DNA of 30,683 bases from Cochliopodium minus. Its lineage: Eukaryota > Discosea > Himatismenida > Cochliopodiidae. Under the pieces are notes generated by a model that was given only the letters and a program-made list of their open reading frames with translations, searched no databases and was not told the origin of the DNA. The stretch is taken from NCBI GenBank assembly GCA_024220525.1, contig JAMYWO010000406.1, positions 1-30,683 of the forward strand. The letters are read 5' to 3'. Every line of letters starts with the position of its first letter. The stretch's first letter is position 1. Below are positions 20,901-30,683 of the stretch, piece by piece. The position numbers were made by a program, and so were the translations under genes.

Positions 20901-23900
20901 AAATCCACTTTGGCAGTGTTGGAGGACATCGAGAATTGCCAAAGCACTGTCAAACCATACAACATGCCAGTGTTCTTCAAAGAAAACGTTTTGAAGCTTC
21001 ACAAAGACACCAAAACCAATTTGGGAGCTCCTTTCTTGTTCCCCACCTTTCACCTTTTGAAGCACAAATTTATTTCTACACGTATCGGAATCAAAGTGTT
21101 CTCCTTTCCTTCCAAATACCCTACTCGTGTTTTATTATTGCCAAGGTAAAAAAAATAAAAATAAAAAACTGAATCGAAAAAAAAATTAAAAAATTAAAAA
21201 AATATACAAAGATTCAAGATTATAATGAAATAAAAAAATAATATTAAAATATAGAAATAAAATAAAATACAAGATTCAAAAATAAAAATTAAAATGAGAA
21301 TAAAAAATAAAAATAAAGAAAAAAAAGTAAAATAAAAAAATAAAATATAAAAATAAAAATAAAATTAAAATAAATAAATAAATAAAATAAAAATTTAAAT
21401 ATTTTTTTTAAAATAGATCAGAGTGGTGTTGCCATGGAATAGATGACATGAACCAACATTTGACAAGAGAAGAGGAAATCAACAGAGACAAGCTACATCT
21501 TTCCCAGCTCTTCCCTCTCATGAGAAGAATCGCATACGTGAAGTATCCATACCAACAACTGGGAAGAATTTCGGGGTTTTCTACAAGATTGGTTGAACTA
21601 TTGGGGAACAATGTAGATTCTGTTAATGGTTAATTTTTTTTTTATCAATTTTAATCTATATTTTTTTTAATTTTTTAATTTTTTAAATTTTATTTTTTTT
21701 TTATTTTTTTGGTAAATTGATTTTTTATTTTTTCATTTTTTATTATTTTTAATTTTTATTTATTTTTTTTTATATTTCATTTATTTTTTTTTTCATTTTT
21801 TTTATTTTTTTATTTTTTTATTAATTTTTTTTATTTTTTATTTTTAATTAATTTTTTTTTAATTTTTTTGATAGATTTATTTTCATTTTTAATTAAAATT
21901 TTTTTTCATCAATTATCTTTTTCTAGAGCTTAGAGAAGAAGAAACCAAAAACTGGGTGAGGGTGTGTGCCAAACTCGACCAGAAACTCTTGAAGAAAAGA
22001 GGAATCAACGTGGGTCCTTTCACCAAGAAGGACGAGAAGTTGCCTCTCGACATCAAAGTTCACACCATAGTCCATGTTCAAAAGTTAAAAAAGATGAACA
22101 AAAACATTGATGGTAAAACAAAAAAATTAATTTAATTATTTTATTGTTGTTTTTAATTTCATTTATTTTTTTTTGTTTATTTTAATTTTATTTTTTTGTA
22201 TAATTTATTAATTTTTAATTTTATTTTTTATTTTTATTTTTGTTGTTCAATTTTTTTGTATTGTATTTTATTTTTTTATTTTATTTTATTGATAATTTTT
22301 ATTTTTTAAAACCATCATTTTTTATTTTTTATTTATTATTTTTATTTCATTTTTTATTTCATTTTATTTTTAATTTTTTCAACTAATTATTTTTCCAAAA
22401 AATTTTCAATTGAAAGGCACAACTACTTATGAATGGAGCAAGAAGGCAAAAGCATATCCACTTGATTTATTGGTTTTCGACAAGAAAAAACCGGTAGATC
22501 CACGTTACATCCTCAAGAAACAACCGGAAACCCTCGAAAACTTATTTCCGAAAACTTCCGACGTGATAATCTACACAGAAAAGTATTTGGGAGTCAAAGG
22601 GAGAGTGTTGGGCGTTTCGGAAACCAAAAAAACAATTTCCGTCGAATTTTCTGAGCATAAAGACATTTCCCTCGAAAGTATTGTCAAGCAGGACACTTCC
22701 CAGGACTTCTTTGATTCTTCCCACATCGAGAAGTTGTTTGGCCTCACTTCCAAGGCAACTTCCATCCTCTCTTCTTCTTTGTACGTTCAAGTGAACAGGA
22801 AGAGGAAAGTTGATTTGGGTTTGGCTTTGAGATTTCATACCAAAGTAAAGATTTCTAAAAATTTTCTTTTTATTGTTGAATTTTCATTGAATTTTATTTT
22901 ATTTAAATTATTTACCATTTTTTATTTATTTTTTTTTAATTTTTTTTATTTAATATTTTTTTGATACTAATTTTTTATTTTTTATTTTTTAAAAATTTAA
23001 TATTGAATCGTTATTTTTTATTTTATTTTTTATTTATAATTTTTATTACTTATTTTTTCATTTTGAATTTCTGTTAATTATTTTTTATTTATTTCTAAAT
23101 TTTATAGGCCAAACAAAGAGACGGATTTTGCTTTTTTGATCAGAACAGCCACTCCAAGTTTGGTAGAGGCAACTGGCTCTACACCAAACACGCAGTCGAT
23201 CTTTTTACCACCTACAAGAACACTTACCCTCGTATTTTCGAGTTTGCTAAAGACATGGTCATCAGTGACATCAAACCTTATCCTAAAGACATTTTTCCAG
23301 GTAAAAATTTTTTAATTTTATTTAATTATTTTTATTTTTAATTTAATATTTTTATATTTTTAAATAATCATTTTTTTATTTTTTTTTTGTTTTAAATTTT
23401 TGATTATTTTTCATTTTTTAAATTTAAAAATTTGTTATTTTTTAATTTATTATTATTTACATTTATTTTTTTATTTTTTTTTTCATTTGTTTTCTGATTA
23501 AATAAATTATTTTTATTTTTTTTTTGTTTTAAATTTTTGATTATTTTTCATTTTTTAAATTTTAAAATTTGTTATTTTTTAATTTAAAATTTCTTAATAT
23601 TTTCTGTTACTCTCTTAAGACCTTTTTTACTTTTGTGAATTTTTTTCATTAATCTCATTTTTTTAAAATCTTTATTATTGATAATTATTTTTTATTAATT
23701 TTTTATTGTTTTATTTTTTATTAAATTACAACAAATTTAATTTTTTTTTTCCATTTTAAAGATATGTCAGAGAGCGAAGCAGTCAAAGAATTGGAAAACA
23801 TAGAAAGATGGATCAGATCCCAACCCCACAACAGAAAGCCTCTCGTAGACATCGGCTCCCTCATCCTCTCCCCACAAGTAGTCATTGAAATAGAAAACTT

Positions 23901-25408
23901 CCTCATCGAAAGAACTAAAGAAGATGAAGAATCCTCCATGGTAAAAAGAAAAAAAAAAAAAAAATTTTTTTCTTAAAAATTTTTTTAATTTAAAAATTAA
24001 AGTATTTATTTATTTCATTATTTATTGTTTTTACAATTTAAAAAATATTTTTTTATTTTTTTTATTATTTATTATTTATTAATAATTATTTTTACAATTT
24101 TTCAACTTTTTTTTTTATTTTTTTTGAAAATTTCTTCATTTAATTTTTTTATTATTTCTTGTCATTTTTTTGTATTTATTCATTTAATTTATTTTTGCAA
24201 TCAATTTTAACTTTATATATTTTATTTTTGAATTTTATTTGATCATTTATTTCCCATTTTTTTTTTAAATTTGTTTTATTTTTTAAAAAACTTTTTTGGA
24301 TATTTTTATTTTTCACATAATTTATTATCATTAAATTTTTTTTGATTAGATTGACAACAAGAAGGTGGTTACAATGGAGTTTTCTTCAGATGATTTGAGA
24401 GTTCCCATCAAGGATTTACAAGCAACCAACTCTCATCTCTCACATCACAGCAGCTTCTGTCTCGGTGATCGTGTAATGAACTTGATGGAAGATCGTGCCA
24501 TCAGCTTTGGATACAGAGGTTAAAAAAAAGAATAAAGAATTGTTTTAAATAAAAAAAATAAAAAAATAAAAAAAATAAAAAAATAAAAAAATAAAAAAAA
24601 TAAAAAATAAAAAATAAAAAAATAAAAAAATAAAAATAAAATAAAAAAAATTAATATTTTTTAATTTTTTTTCATTTTTTAAACAGGCACGGTGGCGGGA
24701 ATAAACAAGAATGTTTTGATGGTGGTATGGGACAAAGAGTACATAGGAGGAGAAACTTATGGAGGAAGCAAGACGAGCAGGGTGGACATCTCTGTCCCCC
24801 TTGCTTCCGTTCTAAACTGCTCTCGCCTCTCTGTCTCCTCCGTCTGGAAGAACAACAGCAACAAAAATAACAACAGCGGAAATAATAATAACAACAGCGG
24901 AAATTTAGTTAAGGAAGTTATTTACCAACATAAATCTTCTTTTTCTCCTCCTTTTTCTCGTAGGAATGACAATGGATCTAATAACAACAATAACAGTTCT
25001 AATAATGGTAACAACAACAACAATAGATCCAACAGTAACAGATCTAACAACAACAATGACAATAGATCTAACAACAACAATGACAACAGATCTAACAACA
25101 ACAGTAACAACAATGACAACAGATCTAACAATAGAAACAACAATAACAATAACAATAACAATAACAATAACAGATCCAACAATAATAATACGAACACAAG
25201 CAACTCTAAAACCCCCAAGCAGGTCAGTGTTTCTACTCATCTTGTTTCTACTTCTCCTTCCAATACTAATGATAACGTCATCCACTACCACCACAACGAC
25301 ACTTACCAGAAAGAGCCTTTCAAGGCCAATTCCAAATTCACTGTTGTTCTCAAAAACAAATCTCCTCAAGTCAATCCTAAATCTGATCAAAACATTTCTA
25401 ACAATTAA
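17930..25408 (+). CDS. XRN1: 5'-3' exoribonuclease 1, complete
   Basis: Fourteen exons: 17930-17944, 18017-18089, 18325-18731, 18921-19753, 19912-20118, 20438-20601, 20860-21145, 21417-21628, 21927-22112, 22417-22844, 23108-23300, 23762-23940, 24350-24518 and 24687-25408. Phases close to 1357 residues (yeast Xrn1 has 1528). It opens MGIPKFFRWLSEKYP. The metal-binding acidic residues fall at D35 (LDMNGIIH), E176 and E178 (PGEGEHKIM), and D206 and D208 (YGLDADLIML), the same numbers as in yeast. A further Asp (GNDFLPNLH) lies at 294, against 292 in yeast. The basic 5'-phosphate pocket motif APRAKMNQQR is present. Later come LHYYVHG, WFYPYHYSP, FEQLLAVLP, WEGVVLIPFIDE and FPTFHLLKHKF (XRN_M), then the Xrn1-type D1/SH3-like domains, so this is the cytoplasmic decapped-mRNA decay enzyme and not XRN2/Rat1. 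The tail from about residue 1170 is poly-Asn. Confidence 0.97.
20160..20430 (+). repeat. T-rich low-complexity XRN1 intron 5
   Basis: Almost pure T with scattered A and G, built on TTTTTAT/TTTTATT units. It is the reverse-complement sense of the A-rich arrays in other introns. It sits between exons 19912-20118 and 20438-20601. Confidence 0.85.
21146..21416 (+). repeat. A-rich low-complexity XRN1 intron 7
   Basis: This intron is A-rich on the coding strand (AAAATAAAA units) while introns 4-6 and 8-12 of the same gene are T-rich. Donor GTAAAAAA, acceptor AAATAG. Confidence 0.85.
24519..24686 (+). repeat. A-rich low-complexity XRN1 intron 13
   Basis: The donor is GTTAAA. It is then a run of AAAAAAT-type units (24545-24640) that switches to T-rich only in the last 35 bases before the AAACAG acceptor. 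Confidence 0.85.
24850..25205 (+). repeat. AAC/AAT trinucleotide repeat coding for poly-Asn in XRN1
   Basis: Imperfect AAC/AAT codons broken by AGATCT or AGATCC and GAC (Asn-rich with Arg-Ser and Asp) inside the last XRN1 exon. Mixed AAC and AAT codons suggest it is not purely a recent replication-slippage product. The antisense frames across it look open only because of the repeat. Confidence 0.9.
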
Positions 25409-27147
25409 TCGATCCATTTATAAAATTAAAAATTTTTATTTTTTTTGTAAAATCTGGCTATCTATTTTTATGTTGGCTTAAATTTGATTTATCTGAACAT
25501 TATAATTCCTTTTTTTCAAATCTTTAAAGTTCTTTTTAAGTTTCTTTCTTGAAAAAATTATTAACCCTATTCAAAAAAAATTTTCCTTGTTTTTTTTTTT
25601 GTTACATTATCAAAGAGGTTATTTAATAATAAAAGGTAGTTTCAAACATTTTAACAAAATTAGTACTTTTTTTTAAAAATTTTTCACCTTTAATTTTCCT
25701 GAAAGTAACCAAATAATTTTGAAATTTTTTTTATATTTTTCTACTTTGTGACCTTGGTGTTTTGCTTATTCCCTTAACTTTTTCATTTTTTTTTTATTTA
25801 AAGGGGTAATAATAAATTAAATTTAATTTTAATTATTTTATTTTTAATATTGATTAATTTTATGAGAAAAAATAATTATCAAATTATTATTCCGACAACA
25901 TCATATAAAAAATACAATATTAAAATTTCTTTAAAGTTTCCCCTTTCAATTGGGTGGAATTAAAAATAATAGATTTGAAATCATTTGTTTGATTGGGAGA
26001 TAGAAAAATAATATTCACATTTTTTTTATTCCACTTCCTCTTTTATTAAATAATGTGTTGTGTTTTTAAATCTGAAAGGATCAATATTAATGAAAACATA
26101 TTTTTTAAGCACCAAAACCCGTCATGAAATAGTTATCCCTTTCTTGAAATTAAAATTTAAAAAATATTTTTTTTTTGATCTGTGATTAATCATTCATACA
26201 AAAATGATCCCCAAATTTCCAATAGATTATATTGAAAGTCCAAATTCAAATGAAGTGGATGTTCATTTTATTGAAAATTTAAAAAAATTTTATTTTAAAT
26301 ATATTTAATTATACAAAAAATCACTTAATTTAAAAGATAGAATCAAAACAATTATCATGCAATAGTGATTTTTTTATGACTATAACTGCTTATTGTATCG
26401 AAAATTTAAAATATCTCTTTTGTTATGTGAAATATAAATTATAAAAAATATCTAAATCCGAAAATCACTGTAGGAGATAGCATTCTTTAAGTATATATGA
26501 CATACGAAATAAATAAATAGAGCACATAAAATAATATATTTGCATATATCAACTTGAAAATGCAACTAAATCGGAATCATAAAAACACACCTCAGTGTTT
26601 ATTTTAAATATAAAAAAAATTTGATAATTCCACTTTATATTTAAGAAAATATCAAAAAAAATGATTAAAATGATCATCTAAAAATGTATGTCCTCCTCAT
26701 CCTCCTCATAATACATTTGAAATTTGAGTAAATATATTTTTTATGTTTTCAATAATAGCAAAAATATTTATTTATATTTTTTTTTTGATTTTGAAACAGC
26801 TAAAAGGAAAAATATATAAAAATTTTATTTGAATGATTACATGATAATAAAAAAAGCCTAAAAAATAGATTTATTATTCTCAAAAGATTTTTTTTGGTAT
26901 CATAAAAACAAAGAAAACACAAAAATATTAAAAATAAAATTTATAAATAAAAAAAAAAATATAAAAATTAAAAATAAAAAAAAAAAAACTCAAATATTTT
27001 AAAAGAGTCAGGAAGAACCACCTTTGAGAGAGATTAAAATCCAAGAAACCTCCCAAAGAAGGAAATAATTAAATAAAAAGATATCCTCAACACAACAAAC
27101 AAAAAAAAAGCAAAATTAAATAAAAAAAACAAACACATAAAATAAAT
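25409..27147. other. Longest intergenic region (1.7 kb), no firm gene
   Basis: It lies between the XRN1 stop and the orphan gene at 27148. It is AT-rich but less repetitive than the introns. A 34-codon frame at 26204-26308 on the plus strand (MIPKFPIDYIESPNSNEVDV...) and a 12-codon acidic minus-strand frame near 26690-26725 (MYYEEDEEDIHF) are the only protein-like bits, and neither can be extended. No tRNA or other RNA gene was recognised. Confidence 0.5.
26204..26308 (+). other. Isolated small open frame, 34 codons
   Basis: ATG to TAA with protein-like composition in the first 26 codons (MIPKFPIDYIESPNSNEVDV), ending in a Lys/Phe-rich AT tract. There is no partner exon and no convincing donor. 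It could be a microprotein, a relic exon or chance. Confidence 0.15.
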
Positions 27148-27816
27148 ATGCCAAGAACAAAAGGAAGCAATATGACAAAAACAGGAAAGCCAAGAAAAAA
27201 AACAAGAAGAAAAGATTCGACATCTAAAATCCTCAAATTCAAATTCAATGGTGAATATTGGTTCTCATGTTATGATATCAGAAATTTTCTAAGCGATAAT
27301 TGTTACTTTGGTGATGGAGCATTATATGAATTCAGAAAAAGACTTCAGAATCTTGAGAGAAAACATCCCAGCGATAGATTCGTTGTTGATCATAAGTTCC
27401 TCGCTGGAAGAATAGATAAGATCCATATAAATCCAAACAAAAGCACACCGTTCATTGTATCATCTCAAGTGGAAAATCCCAATGGATTCTTTCATTACCT
27501 CATCTCTAATTTCAACATGCCAGTTGAAAATTTCATCGTTGAAATCCCCGATATGGTTCCATCCATGGCCAAATCTAAGAATCAAAGGAAAAAAAAGGAA
27601 GTGGTCATCAATGAGAAGACCAAGAGCATCATTAGGAAATCCTGCGATAATCGTGATCGCGAGGTTGCTCTCATTTTGGCTAATTTCCAAAATACTTCAG
27701 AATCTTTCATGAGATTTGAGGAAGATGCCATTTTGTATCTATATCAAACAAACATTAGCAATAATATCAATAATAATTCACATCATAATAATAATAATGA
27801 ACATATTAATTTATAA
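27148..27816 (+). CDS. Unrecognised basic protein, intronless
   Basis: A single open frame of 222 residues from ATG to TAA, with coding-like composition throughout and an A-rich leader. Residues 1-28 are strongly basic (GKPRKKTRRKDSTSK), a plausible nuclear or nucleic-acid-binding tail. A compact domain of about residues 30-130 follows (FKFNGEYWFSCYDIRNFL, YEFRKRLQNLERKHPSDRF, GFFHYLISNFNMPVENFIVE). A second basic patch (KSKNQRKKKEVVINEKTKS) lies near 145-165, and the end is an Asn/His run. The string NGEYWFSCYDIRNFL faintly recalls the start of viral and phage BRO-N/KilA-N-type DNA-binding domains, but the match is too weak to use as a name. There is no signal peptide or membrane segment. 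Being intronless among intron-rich genes, it may have arrived by retroposition or transfer. Confidence 0.75.
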   Translation: MPRTKGSNMTKTGKPRKKTRRKDSTSKILKFKFNGEYWFSCYDIRNFLSDNCYFGDGALYEFRKRLQNLERKHPSDRFVVDHKFLAGRIDKIHINPNKSTPFIVSSQVENPNGFFHYLISNFNMPVENFIVEIPDMVPSMAKSKNQRKKKEVVINEKTKSIIRKSCDNRDREVALILANFQNTSESFMRFEEDAILYLYQTNISNNINNNSHHNNNNEHINL

Positions 27817-28724
27817 TTTATATTTTTCCAACAAAAGATTTATTTAAAATAAAAAAAAAAAATTTTTTAATTTGTTTTTTTATTTGAATTTATTTTAAAG
27901 TGTTTGGATTTCTCTCTTTTTTCTACAAGTCAAAAACATTTTTTTTCAAATCAACTTCAATTTTTTAAAAAAAGCATCCTCCTTCTTCCGTTTTCTCCGC
28001 CAATAAAAAATTAATTTTAAATGTTGTGGAATTAAATATAATTTTTTTTTTTTTCATATTTGAAAGGAGGAAAGTGAAAATCAACAATCAAATAACTAAT
28101 CACTGAATTTGTTAAAACTATTAGAATTGATGTTTAAGTTTTGAAAGCTGGAAAACAAATAAAATTGAAAAATTTATGTTATCATATTATTTATTATACA
28201 AAGATTCTTCATTTATTTATATTTTCTAAATTTCTTCTTCAATATTGAAAATAGGTTTATTTTGAAGTTTTTGAGTGATTGTTTCAATTCGATTCTATAT
28301 CTTTTTTCTTGTCTATTACCAAAGTATTATTATTTTTTTTTAAATTTGATTTAAAAACAGTGATTAAAAAAAAAGATCATCATAAAAGAATAAAGTTTAA
28401 TTTCCATTTGTTATTACCTTCTTTCTCTAGTTCCTGTTGTTTTTAAAAATTTTTTTTTTTGGAGGAATTAGATTATTAGAGATTCTCTCGAAATTTACAT
28501 CTTCCAATTTTAAAATATTATTTTTTAATCTTTGAAATTGTCATTTTGACAAATCAAAAAAAATAAAAAAGTTAATGGATAATTCATTAAGTGATGTTAT
28601 AAGATAAATGAAAGTATATATTGAAAAAAGGTTTGATCATTTTAAGGATAAAACAATCATTATTTTCTTTACCAAACATATTCATTTTTGAATAAAAGTT
28701 AAAATTTTCAAAATAAAAAAAAAA
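27817..28724. other. Intergenic region, no gene seen
   Basis: AT-rich sequence between the orphan gene and the amidase gene. No frame of coding-like composition, no repeat array and no RNA gene was recognised. Confidence 0.6.
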
Positions 28725-30441
28725 ATGTTGTTTATATGGATTATTGCGATCCTATTAGCAATTAATTACATTTACAAAAATATACTGTTACCCAAACAAA
28801 CATTTAGTAAATTATATCCTTAAAATTTACAAATAAAACAAAAATATATACCAAAATCTTATCCTCATCGTACATTCCATAAATTAACCAAAGATTCATT
28901 TAGAAAGAAAAAACCCACATGATAAAGCTGTATACGAAATCAAGCAAATAAAAGCACCCAAAATGACAGGAAATTTCCTTAAAGTGGTGATGCACATCTC
29001 AGAGATTCCCATCTTGGGAGATCTTCTCATCTGGAAGATCAAAAAGGATTCAGGCTTCGATTCTTTGTGGGGAGTGGATGTGGATGAATATCCTGGGACC
29101 TTGCATACCATCACATTGCCATCCAAAAAACAAGAAGTCAAAATAGAAGATTCTTTTGATCAGGGTAAGAAATATCTCCCATTCTGATCTTATTTAAGTA
29201 CCTATGTTGAATTTTTAGAGATATATCAATAGAATATTGAAAATAGGATAGATAAAGGATCATGAATAATCCCATATACAAATTATCATACTATTTGATC
29301 TCTTTATATCAATCATAGACTTATTAGCCAACATAAAATTCTCATAAAATATTTTTTCAGCTCCTTTAATTAATCTTTTTTGTTCATTTGATTGTTGATT
29401 TGATTCAATCAGAAGAGAAAAAAAAAATTATTAGGCTTACTAAATAAGATATTATTTCGAAAATGTGTGAATAATAAAAAAGATTCCACATCATATTAAG
29501 TGATAATAGTTAAACTGATCTCCAATTTTTTGAAGTTCAAAAATTTTGTTTATCTTTGACTTGTCCAAAATTTACAACTTTGTTAACAAAATGTTTATTT
29601 ATTAATTAAAATTTCGATGTGTTAATAACATCGAAAACAATTTTCCAATTTTTTTTTTTTTTGGCTGATCCTTTACCTAAATATTTAAAAATTTTCTTTA
29701 AAGTTTTAGTATTAATGCATTTTTAAGTTTTTAAAGAAGTGATATTGGATGTCCTCTATTTTTTATCAACAATTTTTGTATTCGCCAAATTTTTGGCAAT
29801 TTATCAAAATAATTTTTTAAAATAAAATAAGATTTTTAATGATTTCAAAAATCAACAAAATTTTTTAAAAAACATGTTTTTTATTAGATAAGATTTTTCC
29901 AGAAGCGAAGGGCTTCAAACCCCAAACAATAGACACATACGTAGAAGCCTATCAAAGCAAAAAAACCGATCCCGTCAAGGTGGTGAAACAGATCATCGAA
30001 AAATCCAAGCTCTTCCAAAACGAGTACAAAATGAACAGTGTTGCCAAAATCAACGAACAAGATGCTTTGAAACAAGCTGAAATTTCTAAAAAATTCCTTG
30101 AAGAAGGTTTTAATCTAATTATAATCTCAATATATTTTTTGAATTTTGTGGTTTTTTTAATTTTCTATTTTAGATTTTATAGATTTTATATTTTATATTT
30201 TATATTATATTTTATTTTTAATTTTATATTTTATATTTTATATTTTATATTTTATTTTTAATTTTATTTTTAATTTTTTAATTTTTTTTAAACATTTTTT
30301 ATTTATTCATTTTTTATTTTTAATTTTATTTAATCATATTTTTTAAAAAATTTTTAAAAGGAAATCCAAGAAGCAAATTTGAAGGAGTTCCTATAATGAT
30401 TAAAGAAGAGTTGCCACTCAACGGGTACAGTTTTTCTGTTG
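28725..30441 (+). CDS. FAAH: Fatty acid amide hydrolase, 5' part, cut by the right edge
   Basis: Four exons visible: 28725-28806, 28904-29164, 29888-30106 and 30361-30441, with an open donor GTAAAT at 30442. They give 214 residues. Residues 2-24 (LFIWIIAILLAINYIYKNILL) are an N-terminal membrane anchor, as in animal FAAH. The next part follows plant FAAH: IKAPKMTGNFLKVVMHI, SEIPILGDLLIWKIKKDSGF (Arabidopsis has APLIGSLIVDYLKKDNG), then TIDTYVEAYQSKKTDPVKVV (the promiscuous-amidase entry helix) and EEGNPRSKFEGVPIMIKEEL. Lys202 in MIKEEL aligns with the catalytic Lys of the Ser-cisSer-Lys triad (Lys205 in Arabidopsis). The amidase signature GGSSGG and the two serines should lie in exons beyond the window. 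Likely function: hydrolysis of N-acylethanolamines and other fatty acid amides at a membrane. Confidence 0.85.
29612..29636 (+). repeat. Hairpin in amidase intron 2
   Basis: TTTCGATGT (29612-29620) and ACATCGAAA (29628-29636) form a perfect 9-bp stem with a 7-nt loop in the 723-nt intron at 29165-29887. Confidence 0.7.
30165..30260 (+). repeat. T-rich microsatellite in amidase intron 3
   Basis: TATATTTTA/TTTTATA units in the intron at 30107-30360, whose donor is the unusual GTTTTA. Confidence 0.8.
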
Positions 30442-30555
30442 GTAAATATTACTTTTTAATAAACAAAAATAAAAAATAAAATAAAAAAATATAATATCTA
30501 AAAAAAATCAATAAAATTAATGTTGATAAAAATAAAAAAAAAAAGAGTAAATAAA

Positions 30556-30653
30556 TAAAAATATAAAATATAAAATATAAAATATAAAATATAAAATATA
30601 AAATACAAAATATAAAATATAAAATATAAAATATAAAATATAAAATAATAAAA
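30556..30653 (+). repeat. 7-nt microsatellite (ATATAAA) in amidase intron 4
   Basis: About 13 units of period 7, one carrying an A-to-C change at about 30605. It begins about 115 bases after the donor of exon 4 and is A-rich, opposite in skew to the T-rich intron just before it. Confidence 0.9.
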
Positions 30654-30683
30654 TAATAAAAATAAGAATTAAAATAAAAAAAA

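Noticed and set aside
24905-25417. Antisense frames of 98-170 residues, Leu-rich or Val/Ile-rich
   Set aside because: They are the complement of the poly-Asn codons of XRN1; repeats keep all frames open.
26690-26725. Minus-strand acidic peptide MYYEEDEEDIHF
   Set aside because: Twelve codons with no acceptor or upstream exon; probably a chance TCCTCCTCA repeat.

Overview
The window is nuclear DNA of a very AT-rich, intron-dense, gene-dense single-celled eukaryote. The signs are canonical GT..AG introns (mostly GTAA donors) of 54 to about 720 nt that are almost pure A/T, exons with clearly more G+C, poly-Asn tracts, and a protein set typical of free-living amoebae (ankyrin, RCC1 and Sel1 repeat proteins). 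TAA, TAG and TGA all end reading frames, so the standard code fits. Codon use (many CTC, TCC, AAC and GCC codons in XRN1) argues against Dictyostelium discoideum. I cannot name the genus.

Layout from left to right: (1) a minus-strand ankyrin-repeat gene, 7 exons seen, running off the left edge; (2) a minus-strand 11-exon RCC1-repeat gene ending in a CaaX-like motif; (3) a divergent plus-strand 6-exon gene resembling the DUF1765 family; (4) an intronless Sel1-repeat gene followed directly by (5) a decayed tandem copy of itself; (6) ribosomal protein S13 (uS15); (7) a 4-exon membrane-anchored acyl-CoA-binding/ankyrin protein; (8) a convergent minus-strand 5-exon DCAF7/WDR68-like WD40 gene; (9) a short possible plus-strand exon; (10) a complete 14-exon XRN1 5'-3' exoribonuclease whose catalytic residues fall at, or within two positions of, the yeast numbers; (11) an intronless basic protein I do not recognise; (12) the 5' part of a fatty acid amide hydrolase gene, cut by the right edge before the nucleophile exon.

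The gene models were built by hand. For each multi-exon gene the splice phases close exactly and the joined exons match the family where a family is known: S13 151 aa, ACBP-ankyrin 308 aa, DCAF7-like 327 aa, XRN1 1357 aa, RCC1 431 aa, DUF1765-like 602 aa. The genes are not an operon. They are mostly housekeeping genes (translation, mRNA decay, lipid handling, WD40 scaffold) beside a left-hand block of fast-evolving repeat proteins.

The most interesting points are: a C-terminal W-x4-H-x2-F / leucine-rich module shared by the otherwise unrelated RCC1 and Sel1 proteins; introns that are each strongly A-skewed or T-skewed, with the sign switching inside one gene; RCC1 introns placed repeatedly at the conserved glycine codons; and a pair of related hairpins inside one intron. 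I saw no bacterial-type system, CRISPR array, transposase or convincing tRNA.
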